Positions 36,596 to 46,000 of a stretch of 64,000 nt of DNA are shown here, in pieces. Position numbers and translations under genes: made by a program. The stretch covers positions 19,753 to 83,752 of the forward strand of contig QANU01066047.1 in the NCBI GenBank assembly GCA_003254905.1, given 5' to 3'. Origin of the DNA: Nissolia schottii. Its lineage: Eukaryota > Streptophyta > Magnoliopsida > Fabales > Fabaceae. Each line of letters starts with the position of its first letter. Positions within the stretch are counted from its first letter, which is position 1. The notes under the pieces were generated by a model that searched no databases, was not told where the DNA came from, and was given only the letters and a program-made list of their open reading frames with translations.

Positions 36596-36750
36596 ATGGT
36601 AATAAGGGTGGCCCAGTGCAATCCCATCTAGTGGGGTGAGAAAAAGGTAGATACACGCAGTCTTACCTTTGTAAATAGAGAGATTATTTTTAAGATTTGA
36701 ACTCGCGACCTCTAATTTACATGTTAGCAACCTAACTGTTGCATCGATGT
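36596..36750 (-). repeat. Probable SINE, minus orientation
   Basis: The stretch GGTGGCCCAGTGCAATCCC...GGTAGATACACGCAGTCTTACC...GATTTGAACTCGCGACCTC is the reverse complement of a tRNA-like promoter block: read inverted, GTCGCGAGTTCAAATC matches a pol III B box. The same order of words (GGTGGCCCAGTGCA, GTAGAT-CACGCAG-CTTACC, GAACTCG-GACCTC) is familiar from dispersed plant SINEs of the Au type. The ends are approximate. Confidence 0.55.
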
Positions 36751-36973
36751 CCAATAAAATTGCAAAATTGGAATTAGTCATATATCAAATATGAATTAGT
36801 CATATTAATTGAATGGAGTCATAATTAAAGATAGAGAAATTGTTTAAAAGCTCAAATTCAAGTGGTTTTTGATAGCTCATTACTCACATATGGTTCATTA
36901 GAAAACAACCATAAGTTCTACAATTTATAAACATTTCTAGAAAAGGAGCATCCCGAAAGCACCCATATCCAAT

Positions 36974-37503
36974 GTTGTTAAACATGAAAGTTTAAGTAAA
37001 CTTGAATAGTAAACTCAATTCATAAACTCATAAGAGTTTACATAAATAAAAAATATATGTTGTAAGCAATATGATTAGAAACGAAACACGATTAAATATT
37101 GTATTTATAATTGACATTAATAATGTTAACTTTGAAATAAAATAAATAAAAGAAATATCATAAAACATACTTTAACATACTTTATTCTGTATGCGTATTA
37201 CTTTATAGTTCGATAAAACATAGCTCAATATTGATAAATATTAGCTTAATAAACTCAACAGACATTGCTTAACATAAACAAAAATCAGCTAAGCATCTAA
37301 CAAAGTTGGCAAATTTGTACATTTTGAAGTAAACTCGCAAGTAGATTTTAACTCGTAAACTCGCAAACTCGCCAATAAAATCAAGAGTTTATTCAAACTT
37401 GCACCCGTTTACCAAAAGATAGCTTATATGAACGTTAACTAGTTTCAAGTAGTAGAGTCATAAACTCGCAAGATTTTACGAATCAACTCGAGAGTTTAAC
37501 AAC
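36974..37503 (+). mobile_element. Dispersed repeat, copy A (inverted relative to copy at 62177)
   Basis: This 530-bp unit starts GTTGTTAAAC and ends GAGAGTTTAACAAC, so its termini are inverted repeats. It is rich in AACTCG-type words near the right end (TAACTCGTAAACTCGCAAAC). The diverged second copy at 62177-62744 reads in the opposite orientation and shares the same order of blocks, for example ATCTAACAAAGTT, TTTGTACATTTTG and AAATATCATAAAA. There is no coding capacity. A clear target duplication was not found, so the superfamily is open. Confidence 0.65.
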
Positions 37504-37760
37504 CACCATCCATCCATGACCATATTAGTTGGACTTGCAAGTGTTTGGACGGTTAATGCTGAAACCAGAAACAAGAAAAAACCCAACCAAAATAACAACA
37601 TCGGGCCAAATAGTGATTGGGCCATTGCGGCTGGACTAGAAGCCCACTCTCATGTAGGAACCACCATCATGATGCTGGTTACGACGCCCATGAAGAAGAG
37701 CGGAGGCAAAATAGGCCCAAAAGGAAAAAACAAAAAACAAAATTTATAATCTTATTACCA

Positions 37761-37834
37761 TGTCTGAGCCCGGGTTCGAACCGGGGACCTCTAGTGTGTG
37801 AGACTAGCGTGATAACCAACTACACCACCCAGAC
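37761..37834 (-). tRNA. tRNA-Val (anticodon CAC)
   Basis: Read on the minus strand from 37834, the 74-nt sequence folds as a complete tRNA. The acceptor stem GTCTGGG pairs with CTCAGAC (one G-U), followed by discriminator A at 37761. The D arm contains GTAGTTGGTTATCAC; the anticodon stem is CTAGT/ACTAG with loop CTCACAC giving anticodon CAC (reads GUG, Val). The T stem is a perfect CCCGG/CCGGG with loop TTCGAAC. There is no intron and no encoded CCA, as usual for nuclear plant tRNAs. Downstream on the same strand is a T-rich stretch suitable for pol III termination. Intragenic A and B boxes (GGTGTAGTTGG, GGTTCGAAC) are present. Confidence 0.95.
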
Positions 37835-37899
37835 AAGTTGAGAAGGTTCCTCAACTAAAAACATATATAAATGACATCTTAAAAAACTAGCTCTAGATG

Positions 37900-38560
37900 A
37901 CGACTCTTAACTTGCTCGGTTTTCCAGTTTGAGTCGATCGAGTCCTCCTCCAAACACGCAGCCGCTCCCACTCTCCCAATCTCGCCTGACCACCCAACAC
38001 CGCCGAGGACCCGACAGCCACCGCGCCGCCGGCGACTCGGCTATGGTTAGTGACTGAGTCCCCTCTTTTTATGTCATTTGATGCTTGTTTTGTGCTTTGC
38101 TGCGTCTTTATTGATTTTGCTTGCTCATTGCTGCAATCTATTTTACGGATAGTAAGGGAATTTTTTTTTTCTTCTCTTCTTCTTCTTCTTCTTCTTCTTC
38201 CGGTACTGAAGGCTGAGTGGTTGGGTTTATGTAACCGTATTTAAGCTTATTTCACGTTGAAATTTGTATGTTTCCCCGTTTCTCATGTGGAATTTTAATT
38301 TGTTATTGTGTGAGATTTATGAAATGCGCAATAAGATTTCGTGTTACCGCTTTTATCATTGCTTAGGGCTTTTCTATCTACGGTGTCATAACTTTACTAA
38401 TTTATGTCAAATTCTTTTTTTTTAAAGGTCCTCCGTCCATGTTAGAAGCGGGATTATTGACCCCTGAGGCAGTTACAGAACCACATCCATCAAATGTTAA
38501 TGAAGACATGTGGTTGCTTCTTATTTGCCATGACATTAATAGCTCACTCGTCTTCAGTTT
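37900..38560 (+). promoter_or_regulatory. PPR gene leader with intron and upstream ORFs
   Basis: A C-rich leader exon (about 37920-38045) ends at CTATG|GTTAGT. The acceptor TTTAAAG|GTCCTCC gives a second exon starting at 38428. A (CTT)n run lies in the intron at about 38172-38200. Joining the exons creates a 6-codon upstream ORF that starts at the splice junction ATG. A second upstream ATG at 38439 opens a 91-codon frame that runs to 38714 and overlaps the main start at 38561. These could reduce translation of the main ORF, if the leader is as drawn. Confidence 0.45.
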
Positions 38561-40753
38561 ATGCCATCTTCTACAGCATTGCCTTATGTACCCAGAAACC
38601 TGTTACTGTCCCAAGTTCAGAAATTCATCCCTAAAGCGTGGAAACTGCCCACCGAACAATTGGACAAACCATTCGTGTCTAGTGATGCATCTATGGTCGG
38701 TGTTCTTGTCGTAGCTGTCAAGGACTTTGTGACCCAAGGCCACTTGTCGAATGCATTCAGAACCTTCTTTCGCATACAGCTCCACGTGGCAGATTCTGCT
38801 GCCGCTTCCATCCACCTTGTCCTGCACCCAATCAGCTATCTTCTCGCCGGGTGCGCCAGCCTTAAATCCTTGCCGCAGGGTAAGCAGCTTCATGCCCACA
38901 TCGTCTCGCTGGGTCTTGATCAACACCCTATCTTCGTTTCAAGGCTCACTAATTTCTACGCTAATGTCAATCTCCTTGCTGATGCTTGTGTTGTCGTTGA
39001 GAGCTCTTGTAGTTTGGATCATTTGCCATGGAACATTGTTATCTCCTCTTATGTTAGAAATGGGCTCTTTGAGGAAGCTCTCTCTGCCTATAAGAAGATG
39101 ATGGATATGCAGATTAAACCAGATGATTTCACTTACCCGTCTGTTCTCAAGGCTTGTGGGGAATTGTTGGATTGTGCTGCTGGGGCGGAGGTTCACAAGT
39201 CTATTGAAGCTAGCGCGATGGGGCGGAGCTTGTTTGTGAGCAATGCGCTGATCTCCATGTATGGTAGGTTTGGGGAGTTGGAGGTTGCCCGCCACTTGTT
39301 TGATGATATGCCAGCTAGGGATCATGTTTCATGGAACACAATTATCAGCTGTTATGCCTCTAGGGGCATGTGGGAGGAAGCAACTCGGCTATTTGGACGC
39401 ATGCAGGAGGAGGGTGTTGAAATGAATATAATCATATGGAACACCATTGCTGGAGGGTGCTTGCATTCAGCAAATTTCAGTGGGGCACTTCAGCTGCTTT
39501 CTCAGATGAGGGCACGCGTTCGTTTGGACAATGTTGCAGTGGTTGTTGGATTGAATGCAGGTTCCCACATTGGAGCCGTTAAATTGGGAAAGGAGATTCA
39601 TGGTCATGCTGTAAGAACATGCTTGGATGTGTTTGATAATGTAATAAATGCATTGATTACAATGTATTCCAGGTGTAATGACCTTAGGCATGCATATATG
39701 TTGTTCCATAGAGTGGAAGATAAGGGTTTGATTACTTGGAATTCTATGCTTTCTGGATATGCTCGCATGGATCGATCTGAGGAAGTCTCACTTCTGTTTA
39801 GAGAAATGTTACACAAGGGTGTTGAACCAAATTTTGTGACCATTGCAAGTGTCCTTCCCCTTTGTGCTCGCATAGCAAATCTACAGCATGGCAGAGAGTT
39901 TCATTGCTACATTATGAAGCGTGAAGAGTTTAAGAAGCATTTAATGTTGTGGAATGCCCTCGTGGACATGTATGCAAGGTCTGGAAAAGTTTTAGAAGCC
40001 AGAAGAGTGTTTAATTCATTGAGTATAAGAGATGAAGTCACTTACACTTCCATGATTCTGGGGTATGGCATGAAGGGAGATGGACAAACTGCTCTAAAAT
40101 TATTTGAAGAGATGTGCAAGTCCAAGATTAAACCAGATCATGTGACAATGGTTGCGGTTCTAACAGCTTGCAGTCATTCTGGTCTTGTAGCCCAGGGTCA
40201 TTTGCTCTTTAAACAGATGATAGATGTTCATGGGATAACTCCCCGCATTGAGCACTATGCTTGCATGGCTGATCTCTTTGGGAGGGCTGGTCTTCTAAAC
40301 AAGGCAAAGGAGATTATCACAGGGATGCCATACAAGCCAACTTCAGCAATGTGGGCCACCCTTATAGGAGCTTGTCGAATCCATGGAAACACAGTGATGG
40401 GAGAGTGGGCTGCAGGGAAGTTGCTGGAAATGAAGCCTGATCATTCAGGTTATTATGTTTTGATTGCCAATATGTATGCTGCTGCTGGTTGTTGGAGCAA
40501 ACTGGCACAAGTGAGGACTTACATGAGGGATTTGGGTGTGAAGAAGGCTCCTGGTTGTGCTTGGGTTGATGTTGGCAATAAACTTTCTCCGTTTTTGGTG
40601 GGGGACACTTCCAACCCTCATGCTTGTGAGATCTACCCCTTGATGGATGGATTGAATGAGCTAATGAGAGATGCTGGCTATGAACGTAGTGAGGAGTTTG
40701 CTTCATCCGAAGAAGATTTTGAGGAATTGAATATAGTAGCGAATGAATACTGA
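38561..40753 (+). CDS. PLS-class pentatricopeptide repeat protein, E/E+ subgroup
   Basis: A 730-aa protein encoded by one uninterrupted exon, as is usual for plant PPR genes. Tandem PPR motifs of mixed P, L and S length run from about residue 85 to 590. Typical units are DHLPWNIVISSYVRNGLFEE, HVSWNTIISCYASRGMWEEA and GLITWNSMLSGYARM. The C-terminal E/E+ region (about 590-700) has MPYKPTSAMWATLIGACRIH and YYVLIANMYAAAGCW; it ends without a DYW deaminase domain. Such proteins bind single-stranded organellar RNA and, in the E/E+ group, usually recruit a separate deaminase for C-to-U editing (family knowledge). The first ~45 residues (MPSSTALPYVPRNLLLSQVQ...) are acid-poor and would serve as a targeting peptide to plastid or mitochondrion. 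The target RNA cannot be told by eye. The start is the first in-frame Met after the leader intron; a start at Met45 is less likely. Confidence 0.93.
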   Translation: MPSSTALPYVPRNLLLSQVQKFIPKAWKLPTEQLDKPFVSSDASMVGVLVVAVKDFVTQGHLSNAFRTFFRIQLHVADSAAASIHLVLHPISYLLAGCASLKSLPQGKQLHAHIVSLGLDQHPIFVSRLTNFYANVNLLADACVVVESSCSLDHLPWNIVISSYVRNGLFEEALSAYKKMMDMQIKPDDFTYPSVLKACGELLDCAAGAEVHKSIEASAMGRSLFVSNALISMYGRFGELEVARHLFDDMPARDHVSWNTIISCYASRGMWEEATRLFGRMQEEGVEMNIIIWNTIAGGCLHSANFSGALQLLSQMRARVRLDNVAVVVGLNAGSHIGAVKLGKEIHGHAVRTCLDVFDNVINALITMYSRCNDLRHAYMLFHRVEDKGLITWNSMLSGYARMDRSEEVSLLFREMLHKGVEPNFVTIASVLPLCARIANLQHGREFHCYIMKREEFKKHLMLWNALVDMYARSGKVLEARRVFNSLSIRDEVTYTSMILGYGMKGDGQTALKLFEEMCKSKIKPDHVTMVAVLTACSHSGLVAQGHLLFKQMIDVHGITPRIEHYACMADLFGRAGLLNKAKEIITGMPYKPTSAMWATLIGACRIHGNTVMGEWAAGKLLEMKPDHSGYYVLIANMYAAAGCWSKLAQVRTYMRDLGVKKAPGCAWVDVGNKLSPFLVGDTSNPHACEIYPLMDGLNELMRDAGYERSEEFASSEEDFEELNIVANEY

Positions 40754-43096
40754 ATAGATGTTCGCTAAATTATTGATTATAGATTGCTATTCTTGTACTT
40801 CTGATACTAAATTATTAATTCTAGTTTCGAGGAAGCTGACTCTTTGGCAACACTTGCCTTGTATTTTTGACCTTAGGAAAGTACTATTGAAGAAATATAA
40901 TGTAAGTTTCGAGTCTGCAGATAGAAAATTCTGACTTAGCTCAAAGATTGGATTCTTCTCAGATCCTTGCAAATGATATTCTGCAAGAACCAGAGGTAAT
41001 AAGATTATAGTCCCCTACTCTGATCATTCCTATTTTGTTTGATATCACATTTCAGCTTCAATATGTATTTTAATTTGCGGGTTTTCTCTTCCTTTTACAG
41101 TGGTAGTTTAAATGGAGTTTTTTGATACTTAATGTAGGTTAGAAGACTTTCAGTGGAGAAAAATGAATACAATACAGCTTTTTTTTTTAAAAAAAGTTGT
41201 TTTATTTGCTTGTAATGCTCTTTATTTTATGGAATGTCCTGTATGACATGAATAGCTGAGGATGAGCAGTTGATTTTTACTATTCAAAATTCTGAAGTGG
41301 CTTGGATGTGATCTCAGATGAGATGTTTGAGAAGGTTGCATATGCCCAGAAGAGTGACCAGTTTGCATTACACCTACTGAAACAGAGAAACTCATGGTTG
41401 ATGTTGGGCCTTTGTCTGTAGCCAAAACCATTATGAATATTTTCAGTAGAATAAGGAAGATGAAGGAAATGACTTCAAAATAGCATTTTCAGGTAACTGT
41501 CTAAATTGCCTATCTTATTCTTGGCATAATCATTCATGTTTAGGAATATGTCTCTACTAAATTTAGTGACTTCTAAGTACTGGGTTTTATTCAATTCATA
41601 AATCTCTATATATGTCTTCGATTCTGGCCAAGAATTTCAAACTTAGTATTGGTACTAGTATTACTACACTAGATGATATGGTTGCATTATGTAATATTGC
41701 CACTGATCCTGTTTATGTAGAACCATCGTGGGTGTAATTTTGCAATTGACTAACTGAAGTTGTGGTGGCATTGTGTAATTTACCTTTTGTCTTCGCAAAA
41801 TTGTGTTTTCTTTTGTGGCATGTTATGTGTGGTACGGTTATTATTTAGTTGAGATGTTTCCTAACTTTTTTAACTTTTTGTTCAGCCACCTCAATGGGAA
41901 AGATCTCAACAACAATTGAGAGTGGGAAGCCATGAGCAAGAATAACATCCCTCTTTTTCGCCATAAGATGCTGGCAACATGGGATTATTGTGTGAGCAAC
42001 GATGGATGGGTTTGACAGAAATTATATCTCCAAATATCACATGAGAATGTCAAGATTGTTTTGCTTATTTATGTGCCATAGTGATTCTTACATCACTTCT
42101 TATAGTCATAGAATGCTAAGTTGGAATGCTAAATTGGAATGCATGTAATGTAAGATCAATTCACATACAATTACCTCTCTGGACCATTAAGTTTTTATAA
42201 AAATTCTATAACTTCAATTCTCATGTAACCATATAGTCAAGTTGTAAAGCTCATTTTTCATTGACTACCCTTGCATAATATTAGTTTTTGAATGAGATCA
42301 AGACATTTGTGAAGCAGTGTAGACAATACACCTAAAATGCAGTTTAGTTGTTTTCTCAACACGTTTTTGGCTTTGGTCTCTGATCGTTCTCATTAGATAA
42401 CTTAATTGTGGATGATCATTTACCTTTTGTTGACCTTGAGTGTCGTTGCTAGTTTATGAAGAAAAACATAAATGGTTGAATTGGCACGATGGATGCAATT
42501 CCTTTAGTCTATTTCATACAATCTCCATTGCCATCATATCAGCTTGAATTGAAATACATCTTGATTCAATAAAAATAAAAATAGAAAAGTAAAAAACGTG
42601 CTTCAGCTATAACTTGGCATAAAAGAGATATATTCTTGTAAATAATTGGGCCAATTGGCATTATAAATCCGAACATGTCAAAACATTATAGCATAGACTC
42701 GTGCAGCTCTGCGTTATAAACCCCCCACCACAGTGGATTATCTTTCTTTCATCTACCTTAATCCACCCTTTTATCAAATTACAATCAAATGAAAAGTTGA
42801 TAAGAAAAACACACCTCACTATGAAGGTCACACCAGTTCCTTGAAGAAATAAACCAACAGAATGTGCATGTATAAAATCAAAATGACCAAAGCCAAGGAC
42901 ATGATTTGTGTTGATCACATTCTTTTAGCAGTTTCCCAACCACGTATATTCAATGGACAGTGAAAGACACAAATCTCTCGTGGGATAGCATCGAAGAATA
43001 CCAGCGCCGGCGCGGCGGCACTTCAGTATTCAGAATGGAAGCCATTACTTCATTAATCAGAATGGAAGCCAAATCTTTTTAAATTTGTCCACCGAA
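40754..43096. other. Convergent intergenic region between PPR and FPGS genes
   Basis: PPR 3' UTR sequence probably covers the first few hundred bases; a downstream spliced UTR is possible. No supported protein gene. Minus-strand ORFs at 41222-41431 and 42661-42918 have no recognisable family. The last part belongs to the FPGS 3' UTR. Confidence 0.45.
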
Positions 43097-46000
43097 TCAC
43101 TTCTTGATTAATTTCAACACGTCGCCAACAAGGTGTAGAGAACCAGTTACAAGCACCTGATGACATTAACCAGACAAACTTTGCAGTCAGATCCTATAAT
43201 AGGCATATAAATTTCACAAAGAGCAAGAAATTCTTAAAACAAGTTTCAAGGGCAATTTGTAGATATCCATATCCTTAGCTCTTCATCTGAAAGAGAAGCG
43301 TAAACTTTTACATGTAGAAAAAAAAATAATAATAAAAGAAAATATTACGCCATGGCGTCGTTCTATCAATCATCAATACTTAAGTAAAATCTTAAAACTG
43401 GATTACATTCCTTAAACTGGATGTCTCATATTATATTTACAAAGGCACTCCGAACCTATTAGTCCCAAGTGTCAACCAAATTTTTGCATGTTACAAACAC
43501 TGAATTTCTTATTTTGAAAACAAATATGAGTTCAAAATAATAGAGGACAAGAGAGCACATTTTGCAGCAAAATGGGTTTGTGCTACTTTTATTGATGTTT
43601 TGCTGCTTAAATATGTCCAATAGTTTTTCAAGGCATAGGTGACCGTTTAAACCATGGGTGACCGTTTAAACCAAAACTATAGACAAGTTCAACTTTTAAC
43701 CAAAATAACACCCTTATCTCAAACTCAAGTAAGTAACCATTTCACTTTAAGAGAAAAATCTCGATATAAAACATAGTCGTCTATATCAGGTATTCATAAT
43801 TATCTAATCTAATTAATATTACCTGAAAACGAGTTGACTGATTCTGCTGCACTCTGTCCCGAAGCCACTTGATAGCCACCGGCAATGAGGAAAACACTGC
43901 GCTGTGTTCACAATTACTGGCACTCATTCCCAAATCATCTTTTAATTCTACGGAAGCAGCTTCAGTACTCTTGCCTGCTTAGCCAAGTGACCATAAACAG
44001 ATTATCTAGTCAGAGAAAAATTGTCCATTATTCTAAAGAGTGTGTGTGTGTGCGTGTGTGTATATAAACAGATAATCTAGTCAGAAAAATTGTCCATTAT
44101 TCTAAATAGTGTGTGTGTGTGTGTGTATAAAAACAAGAACAGTAGAAAAAGACACTCCCATGAGGCCATGATTCAGTAATCTCAATGAACTCATGGACAT
44201 TCTCAGGCACTCAAATCAACAGTTGACTTGTGTTAGTTTGTGTTGGCCATGTTAGAAATGCACATAACCTCTAATAAATGTCTTTGCATACATAAAATGT
44301 GTACTAGAGTGCCTATGGAAGACACATAAGAATTTCTCATGAACTCGTAAGAAGTACAAATATGAAATTCATTTAAAGCTAAAATTTAGGCTATCAACTC
44401 CGAACCCGAAGTAGGTTAATCTGATTGTAGAAAAACTTGAAAAGGAAAAGAAAATTGTCTCAAATAATCAAATAGATTAATCTGAATTCTGGACATGTAA
44501 TTTTGTTACTAATCAATGAATACCTTTGTTCCCTTGCATGAGATTTTCCCACACTCTCTGAAGGGTGAGCTGCCATGACAGGTCGATGTTAGTATCCGTT
44601 GGTGTTAAAGCATGAGATCCAACTTTGTAGTAAACAGATAAACCAGGCACAAACAACGCCTTCTTGAAGGAGACACCTACAATTTCAGTCTAGCTGTTTA
44701 GTTCTTCATCAGAAAGATTTCTCAAATGAAAAAAATATTGGCATAACATTTATCAATTATGGATTCTTTAATCATTATTGGAAAAAGCTACTACAAAATA
44801 CAAAGTAACCATGCTCTAGCAAAGTCCAGAGATAACTCACCATGATCAGCACATGTTTTCATCAAGTGAGGAAGAAGCAACTGAGGATCTCGAACAGACA
44901 TACAATTGAACAGCAAAATCTGCAAATATTTCAATGACTTAATCCCATGAAATTACATCAAGTTCCATGAAATCATAAGCATTTCCATCCTATCTCACCA
45001 GAATTTTACCATTCCTTACAATCATTCAGTACACGAGTCATGGAATTCACTTCCAGCAGTTTACACTATGACTCCCGTTCTACAAAGCAATTTTTCCTAC
45101 TACCCAACAAACATTAGTTACTCTCATCTCATTTGCTTCACAAAGACATTATTCAATGTGTCCATGGGACATGCTCAAGAGACATGGTGCATCAGGCTCA
45201 ATCACCTGGATAACTATTTTACACGTGTTCAACTTTGAGTTTGACTGCTAATTTCTTGATGAACATTCAATAACAGCTACTCACGATAAGATTTAAAATC
45301 TTTACTCTACCTCTGTGGATTTTTTCTGGTCTATTTCACCTTGATGCACCTTCACTACTTCATTTGAGAGATTAGAATTATCAGGTTTCTGACGAAACAA
45401 GGTCTGGTCCTGGCCTTTAACAGAAAGAGAAAACCACCTTGCACATGTTTCCATGCTTTCAGGACTATGAGCCCCATCTAGAAAGAAGACAAGCTCATTG
45501 GAGTTTTCATTGTTGATGTGTTGGTCAGGAACAATCTGAGCCCTTCCTTGCAAACTTGCAGTTGCTAACCCTTTTATGAAGGGCTCTGGCAAAGTGTGTT
45601 GCTTCATGCAGGCATATGAATCACTTCAGCAACATGACAAAAATAAGACCAAAAAGAAAGGGTCATAAGAGAACTACTCTTCACATTAAGAACTTACCGT
45701 CTGTTCCAAACGAGCGTCTTCAAGATGCCCAGTCATCTTCAGCCATGTAGAGCACAGTGCAACCGCAAGAGCAGCATTTGTATATTGATGCTCACCTTCA
45801 AGCCCCAGTCTTGAACCATTTAGCAATTTGGCATCTAATGGGGTAACCGTTTGAAGAGGTACCTAGATTTAGGAACATATTCTCAGCTGATTGAACATGA
45901 GAACCAAAGAGTAAAGCTACTCCAAGAAGGGCAGCAAAGAAAGCTATCTGAATTTGATGCTTTGTATCTCTAGGCTTTCAGAAGATCATTGACAAATGCA

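Noticed and set aside
38603-38926. Antisense ORFs within the PPR gene
   Set aside because: Shadow frames of a clear PPR coding exon, with no independent features; the same applies to other antisense frames at 38939-40706.
44038-44130. Possible CRISPR-like or spaced repeat array
   Set aside because: Only a two-unit tandem duplication with GT microsatellites in a plant intron; no multiple spaced repeats anywhere in the window.
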